Shown in pieces: positions 13,012 through 23,469 of a stretch of 64,000 nt of DNA. The DNA is taken from the NCBI GenBank assembly GCA_019973155.2, contig BPQB01000001.1, positions 1,240,001 to 1,304,000 on the forward strand. Direction: 5' to 3'. The notes beneath the pieces were generated by a model that saw only the letters and a list, made by a program, of their open reading frames with translations, was not told the origin of the DNA and searched no databases. A program made the position numbers and the translations under genes. This stretch comes from Phanerochaete sordida (Eukaryota; Basidiomycota; Agaricomycetes; Polyporales; Phanerochaetaceae). The stretch's first letter is position 1; each line of letters opens with the position of its first letter.

Positions 13012-16000
13012 ATGAGCGAGGACTCGCCGCTGGTCTACGACCCGCTCTCCACCATCGACGAGTGAGTTCGCCTCGCCTGCGCTCGTGACGTGTCTCACAG
13101 CTTGGCCCGTACCAGGGTGTCCAGCGCTGCACAGTCCAATGCGCCCTCCCCGGGTCCAGCTGACGATGATAACGACTCAGATGAAGAGTTTGTATACCCC
13201 GGTGTCTCTGAGGTTGCTACCAGCGAGCCTCTGAGGGACCCTTCGCCACCTGCGGAGAGCCTCGTCCCATCCCTGCCTCAATCAGTGTCCTCCCGAGACG
13301 TGTCACAAGAGCCCGAGGAGCCTAGTCAGCCCCCGCCAGCCCCGAAACCAACGAAGACACACCCGTCTCCTGCCCAGTTGGAGTCATTACAGGCGGCAGC
13401 CTCCAGCGGCGATCTCTCATTACTCCAGAAGCTCTTCCGCACCGCGCTGCAGACCGGAGACGTTGAGCCCTTCGCACTAGCGAATGACGCGTCCCCGCGC
13501 ACAGGATTGACTGCATTGCACGCTGCGTCGAGCCGCGGATACTTGGACATTGTCAAATGGCGTGCGTCTCACTGTACATGTCATGCTGCGTCTACTAATC
13601 TGAGAGCTAGTGGTCGAGGAATGCGGGGCCATCCCAGATATCGAAGACAAGGAAGGCGAGGTACGAATCGTCACAAACAACCACGAGGCTCGCGCTCATC
13701 CCTTGATGGCAGACTGCTCTCCACAAGGCTGCATTGCATGGACACAAGTCTGTTATCACCTATCTCATACCTGGGAAGGCGGACGTCCATACACGAGACA
13801 ACGATGGCTGGACGGCCTTACATAATGCATGCTCGAAGGTAAGCTCTTCAGCGTGGCTTGTGCCATTCTTTCTTATGAAATTCCTAGGGTTACTTGGATA
13901 TCGTGAGATACCTATGCGAGCAAGGCGGTGCTTCGGATGAATTTGAGGGTACGCGCGGCGTCGATGTCAAGAGCAAGGGCGGTTGGACTCCTCTGAGTGA
14001 GTCGTGCTATACTTTGGCCCCTCAACTCGTCTCATGTTTTCCCAGTGAACGCGGCTTCCAAGGGACATCTCCCTGTCGTATTGTACTTACTCAGCAAGCA
14101 GTCAGCGGATCCTCTCGTTCGCAACAACTGGGGCGAAACCGCGTACGATGTCGCTGGGGCGGTGTTTGAAGTCTGGATTTGCGAGGTACAGCCCATTCGA
14201 AGCGGTCGTGTGCATCTGCTAACTGATCCTGGGCTCCGCAGGTCCTGCAGAAGGCGGAAGCCGAGAAGTGGCGCGCAACAACAGTGCCTTACAATCCTCT
14301 TTCTGTGCACACGACAGTTCCAGTCGTCATATATGAACACCAACGCCTCGATATGCGCTTGAAGACTCTTGCGGTCAATGGTGGCCGGCCCAAGTTCTCT
14401 GCTTCTGGCCTGGGGAGGCGAGGTCGGCGCGCTCCATACGAGCTCCGTCTACCTGTACCGGACGAGAATACCGGTAAGAGACTGGTGCCAGCATGGCGCA
14501 GCGATGTCCAGCTTCCCCTTCGCGAGGATGCTTTCAATCTCCCAGCACCCGGTAGCGAAAATGCAGAGGGTGCCGAAAGGAGTCATTTCTGGCTGTGAGT
14601 TGCCGCCCGCAATGACGCGTTTCTTTGCTAACCAACTTTCCAGATCTGACTGGACGCTGGACATTACACACCCGAGCGTCGACGCCGAAGAAGGCTGGCA
14701 GTACGCTCATTCGTTCGATGACACCGACGACGCGTGGACTGCTGAGCAACCTGCGCAACTGCAGCGCCTACTTACCGGCACTGGTGCCATGACCGCAGGC
14801 CTCGGCGGCACGAACAGCAGCTCTAGTTCCCGCTCGCGCTCTGCGACGTCTCATGCTTGGGTCCGTCGGCGCCGCTGGGTCCGCGTGATGCGCCGTCGAC
14901 TGGACATCCCACCGCTCCCATTCATGCAGCCGGATGGGGCACTTTACCTACTGGACAGTGAGGGCGCGTTGGTGCCGTACGTTCCAGAGCAGGATTCCGA
15001 CGACCATGGTGCGGAGGGGCAAGAGTTGGGCTCCATGCCTAGCAGTGGTCTCACCTCTGCCCAAGACTATGTCGCTCGCGCGAGGTACCTTGCTGGAGCT
15101 CAGAACGGAGAAACTGAGTCGATTGCCGGGTCAGACGCCGTTCAAGCTCGTCGTGCCATCGCGAAGCTTGAGAGAGCTACTACTGAGCTCCGCCAAGGCA
15201 TTCTGAGTAAGTGCGCCTCAATTTGTAGCTAATGCCATGCTAATGAAACATTCAGGCGACGACGACGTCGAACGCAGAACCCAGGCTGAGGTCCTGCTCA
15301 ATGCATATAGTCGAGAGCTGGAGCGAAGACGTCTTGCCGCAGGCGCGCAGGGTCTCCTCATTTCTGAAGACGGCGAAGGCGATTATGACGACGACGACTC
15401 TGACGAAGAATCTTTCCACTACCCCGGCTCCTCGCCCCACGAAACCATCCGCCCACCGTCTGTGCGTTCCGGTCGATCCGGGCAAACAGACTACTTCAGC
15501 AGGAGCGCCGCTTCGAGCCGTGGTCCTACCGACCTGACGCCACATCTCTCGCAAGCTTCCGAGTTCCGCGTCCCTACACACGAAGCCCCGCAGAAGATCC
15601 TCAGTCCCAGATGGACGACGCCGACGCCCCACCAGGTCCATCCGACCTGGGAAAGGGACGAGGCCGCCACGCAGTGCCGCTCGTGTGGCAGGCGGTTCAA
15701 TTTCATCACGAGAAGAGTGCGTGTCGAATCCATGTTTATTTGACAGACATCGCTGACATACATGACAGCATGTAAGGACAGATTATTCATGGCAGATCGC
15801 TCCGTATTGATCGTCCTCGCAGCACTGTCGGCGTTGCGGCCGCATCTTCTGTGACAGGTGCTCGGCGTACCGTGCGCTGCTCGACCCGTCCGACATCGTC
15901 CAGGATCCGGCGTACGCGGAGTCCTCAAACGCCTCGTCGTCGTCCCAGCGCGTCTGCCAGCCTTGCTACGAAGAGGTCAACGCGAGCGTCCCGAACGGCC

Positions 16001-16621
16001 TGCACGCATCGCGAACCAACTCCATGGAGCGCATCGTTGTCGACCAGCGCAGGCTCCAAATCCCGAGTCCGTCGCGCAACGGCGAGACCAGCTCGCAGAT
16101 CAGCGACCTAGCCGAGTGGGTGCCCTTCGCTTGCATTGCGCGTCCAAGAGACTGAATTGCGTCGCAGCTGTCCCGTGTGCGGCGTTAACCTTTACGACGT
16201 CGGTCCGGCGCCGCTGCAGGAGGCGCATGTCAGAAATTGCCTGGAGGGCGGAAGCAGTGCGTCGCCCCAGACCGCGAAATACCTGGTCTACAAGCTGCCC
16301 GAGGAGAGCGCGTTGATTGGTACCGAGTGTAAGGAGACAGTGGCCCCTTTTCCATACCACCGGCGTATTGACTTCCCCCGTTCAGGTGTTATCTGCCTCG
16401 AGGAGTTCGTGAAGGGTAAGCGTGACGGCCCTGGTGATGTGCGCGTGTGCTGACGGGATCCTTTGCAGGCTGCACAGTCGCTCGGCTCAGTTGCTTGTGC
16501 AGCTTCCACAACGGTAAGTTTCCGCGTCCTCCGTCATCGATAATCATGGATTGACACGGCCGCAGCGTGTCTTTCTTCCTGGTTGCAGCGTGGAAGGAGC
16601 TGTCCCGTACACGCCCGGTAA
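13012..16621 (+). CDS. Ankyrin-DysF-FYVE-RING protein
   Basis: Probable PI3P-binding ubiquitin ligase of endosome or vacuole membranes (inferred from domains; yeast Pib1 is the simplest FYVE-RING relative). Order: acidic N-terminus (DDDNDSDEEFVYPG), Pro/Ser-rich stretch, four or more ankyrin repeats (TGLTALHAASSRGYLDIV, ETALHKAALHGHKSVITYL, DGWTALHNACSKGYLDIVRY, KGHLPVVLYLLSKQ), and a DysF-like region (HFWLSDWTLDI, EEGWQYAHSF, WVRRRRWVRVM). A charged segment follows, then FYVE with WERD, CRSC, RRHHCRRCG, CDRC and RVCQPC, and a C-terminal RING (CVICLEEF ... SCLCSFHNACLSSW ... SCPVH). RRHHC needs a 3-nt exon at 15769-15771 between introns of 52 and 51 nt. The RING has Cys at metal position 4 and His at position 8. 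Introns join the ankyrin and DysF halves in frame, so I call one gene, though two cannot be fully excluded without RNA data. Confidence 0.8.
15769..15771 (+). other. 3-nt micro-exon encoding His of the FYVE RRHHCR motif
   Basis: The bases CAT are preceded by an acceptor (...CATGACAG) and followed by a donor (GTAAGG). The upstream intron is 15717-15768 (52 nt, branch-like GCTGACA) and the downstream intron is 15772-15822 (51 nt). The upstream exon ends in phase 0 with ACG AGA AGA and the downstream exon begins CAC TGT CGG. Including CAT gives TRRHHCRRCG, the exact PI3P-binding motif. Skipping it gives TRRHCRRCG, one His short. Confidence 0.75.
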
Positions 16622-16737
16622 GCGGCGGCGTCGCGATTGGTCACCCTGATATACCCCCTACTACCACAACCCATACGGATTTCGTAATATTACAGTGCAA
16701 TATATGGATACATTTACGGCTTGACCTTGAGCTTGGG

Positions 16738-17742
16738 TCACTCGCCTTCGAAGAAATTGTTTCTCGGGATTCGACCTTCGTCGATGCGGATAATCGAGGA
16801 GTAGTCGTCAAAGTCGGGTTCGATGATATCTTGGCCCTTGCGCCCGTCGTCCTGGTCGTCTTCAAACCAGCCAGAGGGGTCTTCATCCTCGTCGTCTTCA
16901 TCATCCTCGTCTTCAAGGTCTGATTCTGTTGGCTTGTAGTTCCTGACGTCTCTTGTCAGCCACAGGTAACAGGATATGGAGGGGACCGAACTTACATGAA
17001 TGCCCAGATACGAGCGTCTTGCTCTTCCCTACTCAAAGCGCGATCTTCCTTCTGAGGTAGCCCCATACGCCGCCTTCGCTCCTCCTGCCTCTCCTCGTGC
17101 TCCTTCTTGCGCTGCATCTCTGCTCTGTGTGCTGCAGCCTCGATTTCCATGGCTTCCTGGAAGGTGAAAACATCCCCAGGCTTGGTGGGGTTCGTCTGAT
17201 GTATACTGGCAGACTGTAAGGTGGCGGGGTACGTCAGTGATGCATAGAGCGACAGGAAGACACAGACGTACAAATTTGGCCAGTGCACGCTGTTTGGCAC
17301 CAATGGGACGGGGCTCCGGCGGCGGTTGGTTGTCGATGTTCATGGTGTCCTCCTCATGCAGGCTTGTGTCATTGAGCTTCCTCTGTATGTCGTCCACACC
17401 GAGCTCGACTAAGCGTCTTTCAATGGCAGCCTGTTCGGCATTTATCCGTTGCACGTACGTGGAACTGGAGGGCCCGCTGGTGTGCAGGGGACGGCGGGAT
17501 CAGCACCCCGGCGCAGGGATCGGCGGGACGACTCACGACTCCTCGAGCCTCTTGACGTTCCGGACGTGGCGTTGCCTGAGCTCGCGGATGCCTAGCTCGG
17601 AAATGGCGCGCTCCTTGGGCCGCGGGGACGGCAGGAACCCATGGGGGACCGAGCGCTGCGGCCGGCCGGCTGGCGACGACGGTGGCGAGGAGCGGGTGGG
17701 GGACATGCGGGGGTGCGAGCGGGTGGGCGAGACTGCCGGCAT
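16738..17742 (-). CDS. Conserved-looking coiled-coil protein of unknown function
   Basis: I do not recognise the family. The start at 17742 gives MPAVSPTRSHPRM, a Ser/Pro-rich tail, then a helical basic stretch (SELGIRELRQRHVRNVKRLEES), INAEQAAIERRLVELGVDDIQRKL, a proline patch, and a predicted coiled coil (FQEAMEIEAAAHRAEMQRKK EHEERQEERRRRMG). The C-terminus is very acidic (SDLEDEDDEDDEDEDPSGWF) and ends DEGRIPRNNFFEGE. At least four exons. No membrane segment or signal peptide. The charged, helical composition suits a nuclear or ribonucleoprotein-associated scaffold, but that is a guess. A TATA box 77 bases upstream supports this start. It converges with the FYVE-RING gene, with 116 bases between stop codons. 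Confidence 0.65.
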
Positions 17743-17818
17743 TGAGCAGCGATGAGTTGTGCTGGGCTTGAGGGGAGAGGGCGAGGTGTGATGAGAGGGA
17801 TGGGCTAGCGAGCCGGGA

Positions 17819-17826
17819 CTTATATA
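17819..17826 (-). promoter_or_regulatory. TATA box of the coiled-coil protein gene
   Basis: TATATAAG read on the minus strand lies 77 bases upstream of the start at 17742, which supports that ATG over in-frame ones further upstream. Confidence 0.55.
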
Positions 17827-18102
17827 CCGATCCCATTGAGGACGTATGTTTGGCCTCCGAACTTCCGTCACTCCCTGATCCGGAAGGTCTTCAGGTTCGT
17901 CAGCGCACGCGGCAATCCTCCCGTCCACGTTGGTCGTTCTCTTTATTTTCACTGCCACCGCCCATCATATATTCGTACACCGCAGTCGTGGCCGTATCAC
18001 GCTGCCGAAACTACAACACAATGCATGCTAGATTCATTCCCGTTCCCAAGCGTTGTCCGAGTCACCATCAACGTGCCATCAACTGTCCCAAAGTGGCTGC
18101 CT

Positions 18103-19218
18103 TCACATGTACATGTTGTCGTGGCCGGACTGAATCGTGTAGGTGAGTCACGGTTGTACAGGTCAAGGTAACGAGAACCTACTCCAGGTGGTGGGAAGTC
18201 GTCGAAATCAGGATCCCTCATGTTTCCGCCCCCAGGCATTCCTCCTCTGCCCCGCCCCGGAATCGGTCCAGGGAAGGGTCCGAGCCCTGGCCCAACCGGA
18301 TCGAACCTGGCACCAGGAGGCGCACCCATGGGTGGCAAGAAGCCGTCGCCGCCCCACGGACCCCTTCCGCCACGGCCGCCCATGCCAGGGCCAAAGATAG
18401 GATGGTCTGGTCCCACGAACATGCCATCGCCTCCATTACTAGGGAATAGAGGAGGAGGCGCAAATGGATTGTGTGGGAAGGGCTCGCGATCGCTGCGACC
18501 TATTTCCAGAGGGTTGCGGGGAGGCACCCGCAGCGGGTCTCCCTCACCAGGACCCTGCTGTGGAAAGATCGGCTGCGGTCGCGCAGGTGGCGGCTGGTTC
18601 GAAGGGCCTGCCCGGGCAGTAGCCGGTTCGGCCTGCTCAGTGTAGCCCTCCTTTCGCAGACCTGGAATCAGCTTCTGAACAATCATTGGCTGAAATTGGG
18701 ACATGAAGTCCGTGACGCGATTGGAGGAGATGAAGCCGTGGACGAGGGGGGACGCGTCCGTAGCGTTGGGATCATGCGGATAAAACGAAGGTGACGTGAA
18801 ATCGTTGGCAGCGATGTCCAAGGATGCTACCTTGTCGGTCTAACAATGAGAAATTAGGAACCACTTTCCCTTCGAGGGCGAGAGAGCGCACTTCGACTGC
18901 AATGGCATTGATAGTGAAGCGTGTGCCTAGCTTCGCTAGCTTCAATACAAATTCAAGACTACTCTGCTCATGTTTGTATCTGAGAGTGTAATGCCCAGGC
19001 CCGTTGGCGTTCCAGCCGGAAGGTAGGACGTTATCCTCGTAGATGCCTTGAGAGGACGAGTCTTCTACACCGACTAGGCGGAAGCCTAGGACGGTCATCG
19101 CGGTGTGCACGAGGGCGGCGAGACCATCTTGCGCAGACTTGAGCGCATGATCCTCCTTTGGGAGGAGCTTGGGTAGCTTTGAGGTGAGGACCGACGGGTC
19201 GAGGATGCTTGAGCTCAT
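18103..19218 (-). CDS. Proteasome regulator PI31 (PSMF1-like)
   Basis: PI31 binds the 20S proteasome. The start at 19218 gives MSSSILDPSVLTSKLPKLLP. The N-terminal fold has AALVHTAMTVLGFRLVGV, LPSGWNANGPGHYTLRYKHE and FVLKLAKLGTRFTINAIAVE. A 52-nt intron (18840-18891, branch CCTAATT) joins to TDKVASLDIAANDF. The rest is Pro/Gly/Arg-rich (NPLEIGRSDREPF, GPWGGDGFLPPMGAPPGARF, DPDFDDFPPPG), as in PI31 C-termini. If the 53-nt segment 18130-18182 is spliced, the protein ends SGHDNMYM, a hydrophobic-Tyr-X tail like the DDMYL end of human PI31. If it is retained, reading continues to 17997 and the tail is lost. I chose the spliced form. A short divergent promoter is shared with PRP5. Confidence 0.88.
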
Positions 19219-19375
19219 GGCTGCTCGAGGATGAGATGACGCTGCTGGGATGGGCAGACGCGCGTGCCTCATAGCTCGCGCCTGAGACAAACAAGCGTAC
19301 ACAAGGGCTTTCTCCCACCGCGACCTCACCGAGCCTTACCGTCACACCGCCGCCGCACCCGCCGTCATCCAGACC
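19219..19375. promoter_or_regulatory. 157-bp divergent promoter, PI31 and PRP5
   Basis: The two start codons are 157 bases apart on opposite strands. No TATA box is seen, as is common for divergent housekeeping promoters. Confidence 0.55.
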
Positions 19376-22300
19376 ATGGCACGAAGAGACAGATCTCGCT
19401 CGCCAGACACACCACATAAGAGGGTAAGACCGTCTCACCGCTCTTCACCGCGGTCTCCGTCGCCAACCAGGCGCACCCAAAGGCCTCCCAGATCGAGGTA
19501 CGACGACGACCGGGAGAGGGAGAGAGAGCGAGAGCGAGACCGCGACAGAGACCGCGACAGGGACCGCTACAGGGACGACCGGTACCGTGACGACCGTCGG
19601 AGAGACCATCGCGATGACCGCCGGGACGACCGGAGGCGTTCACGCTCTCGAGAGCGTCGGGACCGCGACAGACGAGAACCCACGCCGCCCCGTGCGCCTC
19701 CAGCCGACCGCGAGGCCAGTGCTGCGCCCACGCCTCCCCCTGTGGAAGATGAGAAGCTCAAGGCTAAACGCGCGAAGCTCGAGGCATGGAAGAAGGAGCG
19801 CGAGGCCAAGAAGGCGTTGGACGAGGCGAAAGCAAAGGCAATGGCTCTTGCTGGGAAGTCAGCACCAGGTACGTGCGCTTTCGCCCGTTTGGAGTCTTCA
19901 AGATTTCACACCACTTGATCCTCGCCCTACAGTCCCTGCGGCTGCGCCTACCAAGTCTACTGGGCAGCTCAATCGGGCCGCGCTGGGAGGTCTCGGTCTG
20001 AAGGGCCTCCCCGTGAAGCCCGACGTAATCAAGGCGGCAAAGCTCGGTACGGGTGCCGCCTTGGACGACTCAGAAGAGACGAAGTGGAAGCTCCAGACCC
20101 TCGATCTCCCTGAGGTGGACATGACAATGACCGAGAATCAGTCGGGCATCGGCAACCTAGAAGGCGACAATGACGATGACGACGACCACAAGATGGCAGT
20201 AGACAAGGCGAAAGACGCGATGGATGAGGACGAGGACGATGTCGACCCACTAGATGCGTTCATGAGCGGCGTCAAAGAGGAAGTCAAGAAGGTCAATCTC
20301 GAAGACATGAAGAAGATGACCGCCAGCGGCTTGAGAGTTCGCCTCGACGACCAAGCAGCTGATGAACCTGGCGAGGATGTCGAGGGTCCCGAGCCAGATG
20401 AGATCGACGCTACTGAGCTCAATCCAGAAGACATCCTCGCGCTCGCTGCTAAGAAGGCCAAGAAGAAGGAATTGGCCACTGTCGACCACTCTCGTATCAA
20501 TTACGAGCCGTTCAGGAAGGAGTTCTACATCGCGCCCCCAGATATCGCCGCAATGACCGACGAAGAAGCCGACCTTCTTCGCCTGGCGCTGGATGGTATC
20601 AAAATCCGTGGCGTGGACTGTCCAAGGCCGGTCACGAAATGGAGTCATTTCGGTCTCCCAGCCAGTTGGTGAGCATGCCGATTAGTATGTGTCTCGACAT
20701 GTTACTCATTTTCCACAGCTTGGACGTCATCAAGAAGCTTGGTTATGCTGGACCGACTCCCATCCAGGCGCAAGCCATCCCCGCCATCATGTCAGGCCGA
20801 GACGTTATCGGCGTTGCCAAGACTGGCTCAGGAAAGACCATCGCCTTCCTCCTTCCCATGTTCCGTCACATCAAGGACCAAAGACCTCTTGAGCAAATGG
20901 AAGGACCCGTCGCAGTCGTCATGACCCCCACTCGCGAACTCGCTGTGCAAATTCACAGGGAATGTAAGCCATTCTTGCGGGTCCTCGGCTTACGAGTAAG
21001 CGCTAGTTCTGATTTGGATTGTCTTGACATGTCTGACAGACTCTTGTAGGCTGTCTGCGCGTACGGTGGGTCACCCATCAAGGACCAGATCGCCGAGATG
21101 AAGAAGGGTGCAGAGATCATCGTCTGCACACCTGGACGTATGATAGACTTGCTCACTGCCAACTCCGGCCGTGTTACGAACTTGAAGCGTGTTACGTATC
21201 TTGTCCTTGACGAAGCCGACCGTATGTTCGATATGGGCTTCGAACCTCAGGTCATGAAGATCGTCAACAACATCCGCCCCGACCGCCAGACGGTGCTCTT
21301 CTCCGCCACCTTCCCGAAGCAGATGGACTCGCTCGCGCGAAAGATCCTGCGGAAGCCTCTCGAAATCACCGTCGGCGGCCGCTCGGTGGTCGCGCCCGAA
21401 ATCGAGCAGATCGTCGAGGTGCGGGACGAGGACAGCAAGTTCAACCGGCTGCTGGAGATCCTCGGTCAGACGTACAACGAGGACCCGGAGAGCCGCACGC
21501 TCATCTTCGTCGACAGGCAGGAAGCCGCGGACAACCTGCTGCGCGAGCTCATGCGCAAGGGCTACCTGTGCATGTCGCTGCACGGCGGCAAGGACCAGAT
21601 CGACCGCGACCAGACGATCGCGGACTTCAAGTCTGGCGTCGTCCCGATCGTGATCGCGACGTCCGTCGCCGCGCGCGGCCTCGACGTCAAGCAGCTCAAA
21701 CTCGTGATCAACTACGACGCGCCGAACCACATGGAGGATTATGTTCATCGCGCGGGGCGCACAGGCCGCGCCGGCAACAAGGGTACCTGTGTCACCTTCA
21801 TCACCCCCGAGCAGGACCGGTACTCTGTCGACATCTACCGTGCGCTCAAGGCGAGCAACGCTGCGGTCCCGGAAGAACTCGAGACCCTTGCGAATGGTAA
21901 GCACCTTCTGACCGATCAGGTATCCCCTGGTGACATGTTGTCTCTGCAGGGTTCCTGGAGAAGGTCAAGTCTGGCAAGGCCAAGGTCGCCGGCTCTGGCT
22001 TCGGAGGCAAGGGCCTGGACAGGCTCGACCAGGAGCGCGACGCCAAGGAGAAGGCCGAGCGCAAGGCGTACGGCGAGCCCGAGGACGAGAAGCCGGCTGC
22101 GACCACGGACGAGCCGGCGAAGAAGGACGAGAAGGACGAGATGACGTTCGGCGCGTTCAAGGTCGAGGTCAAGCGGGGGCCCGCGCCGGACTCGTCGAAG
22201 GGCCAGCTCGGCGTCGCGGGTGCCGCGCTCGCGGCCCGGCGGCTCGCGGCGGCGAAGGAGGAGGAGAAGATCCAGGCGTCGCTGCGGCAGGCGGAGGAGG

Positions 22301-22904
22301 CGGTGGCGCGGTCGGGCAAGGACACGGCGGCGTACAAGCAGGCGACGAGCGTGGTGCAGAAGCTGAACGCGCAGCTGCGCGCGCACAAGCTCGTCGCGCA
22401 GTCGCAGGTGCAGCACGAGGACCTGCTGAGCAAGAAGGGCGGCGCGGGGAGCGCGATCGACGCGACCGAGTTCCACGCGGTGATCCCGATCAACGACTAC
22501 CCGCAGAAGGCGCGGTGGCGCGTGACGAACAAGGAGACGATGGTCCAGCTCGTCGACATTACCGGGGCTTCTGTCACGAACAAGGGTATGTCTCGCCTGT
22601 TGGGGTTCGGGGTCGGGCGGACGCTGATAGAAGGCTTCTCACGCAGGCATCTATTACGAGCCTGGGAAGGAGCCGCCACCGGAGGGCCCGCCCAAGCTGC
22701 ATCTGTTGGTGGAGGCGAACGAGGAATGGCGGGTGAGTCGCGGTATGACAGTGTGCGGATGTGTGGACGCTGATGTCGGTGTGCTGGCAGGTCGAGCAGG
22801 CGGTGCGCGAGATCAAGCGGCTGCTCATCGAGGCCTCCGCGGCGGCGCTGCAGGCGGAGATGCGCAACCCCACGGCGACTGCGGGGCGGTACAGCGTGCT
22901 GTAG
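19376..22904 (+). CDS. PRP5: DEAD-box RNA helicase PRP5 (DDX46)
   Basis: ATP-dependent RNA helicase that remodels U2 snRNP for stable branch-site pairing before prespliceosome formation. Roughly 1,050 residues. The N-terminus is an RS/RD/RE-rich tract, followed by a basic helix ([20 protein letters not shown]) and an acidic stretch containing DVDPLDAFM, the DPLD motif through which Prp5 contacts SF3B1/U2. The helicase core is complete: W-HFGLP Q motif, [67 protein letters not shown] and HRAGRTGR. The C-terminal part ([39 protein letters not shown]) is diagnostic of PRP5. It ends GRYSVL. The ATG at 19376 begins [11 protein letters not shown]. Confidence 0.96.
19509..19650 (+). repeat. Low-complexity RE/RD codon repeat inside PRP5
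   Basis: Alternating GAG/CGA and GAC/CGC codons encode about 45 residues of Arg alternating with Glu or Asp. Repeats of this kind expand and contract between strains and are usual in the RS-like tail of spliceosomal helicases. Confidence 0.75.
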
Positions 22905-23469
22905 GCTTTCCCCCGAGTCGGGGCGAGGGCGGCGCGGTGCGTGAGTGGTGTGCTTTTGAGATTGTGCTGTACATTATCGTCATCTGCAATGACTGCTGTC
23001 TGTGTGCGTGTGGCGCGGGTGTAGCGGCAGGACGACGCAGCAGGAGAGTTCGATCGCGAGGCGACACACCTGCCACTTTCTGTTTCTGAGCGAGACGCTG
23101 TCAGCGTTCCTGGAGATTCGAGCACCGTGCTGGCGATCCGCGAAGGCAGGACCCCGGGGGCACGCCGCATTGTTCTGGCGGAGGAAGGCGTCGCGGCTGC
23201 CATGTTGGGACGGGCAGCAGCTTGGTTGCCGTTATCGGGCATTGAGACGACGTGTCACGCGGGCTGATTGGGTCCCACGGTAAGGGCGTGTCACCGCGGT
23301 GGCGGGGGGCCTGCGCGTGCTCGTCGCGCGCGCCCAGGACTTTAGTAGTCAGGTCACTGTCATCGGAATAGCGGGTGCGCTCGAACAGGTCCTTTAAGAA
23401 GCCCTCCAGCGAGCATCATGTGCGCGACTCTCCTCCTGCACGCGTCCCCCGACGTCCTCGCTGCTCGTC
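22905..23469. other. Intergenic, PRP5 to MFS transporter
   Basis: 565 bases with no credible gene. It holds the PRP5 3' end and the MFS promoter. I see no TATA box near the MFS start. Confidence 0.5.

Noticed and set aside
18840..18865. 25-nt intron in PI31 (GTGGTTCC to GTTAG)
   Set aside because: Too short. A 52-nt intron with donor GTGCGC and branch CTAAT ends at the same acceptor and keeps the frame.
21071..21904. 277-codon open frame on the minus strand
   Set aside because: Antisense to the PRP5 helicase core; composition only, no family resemblance.
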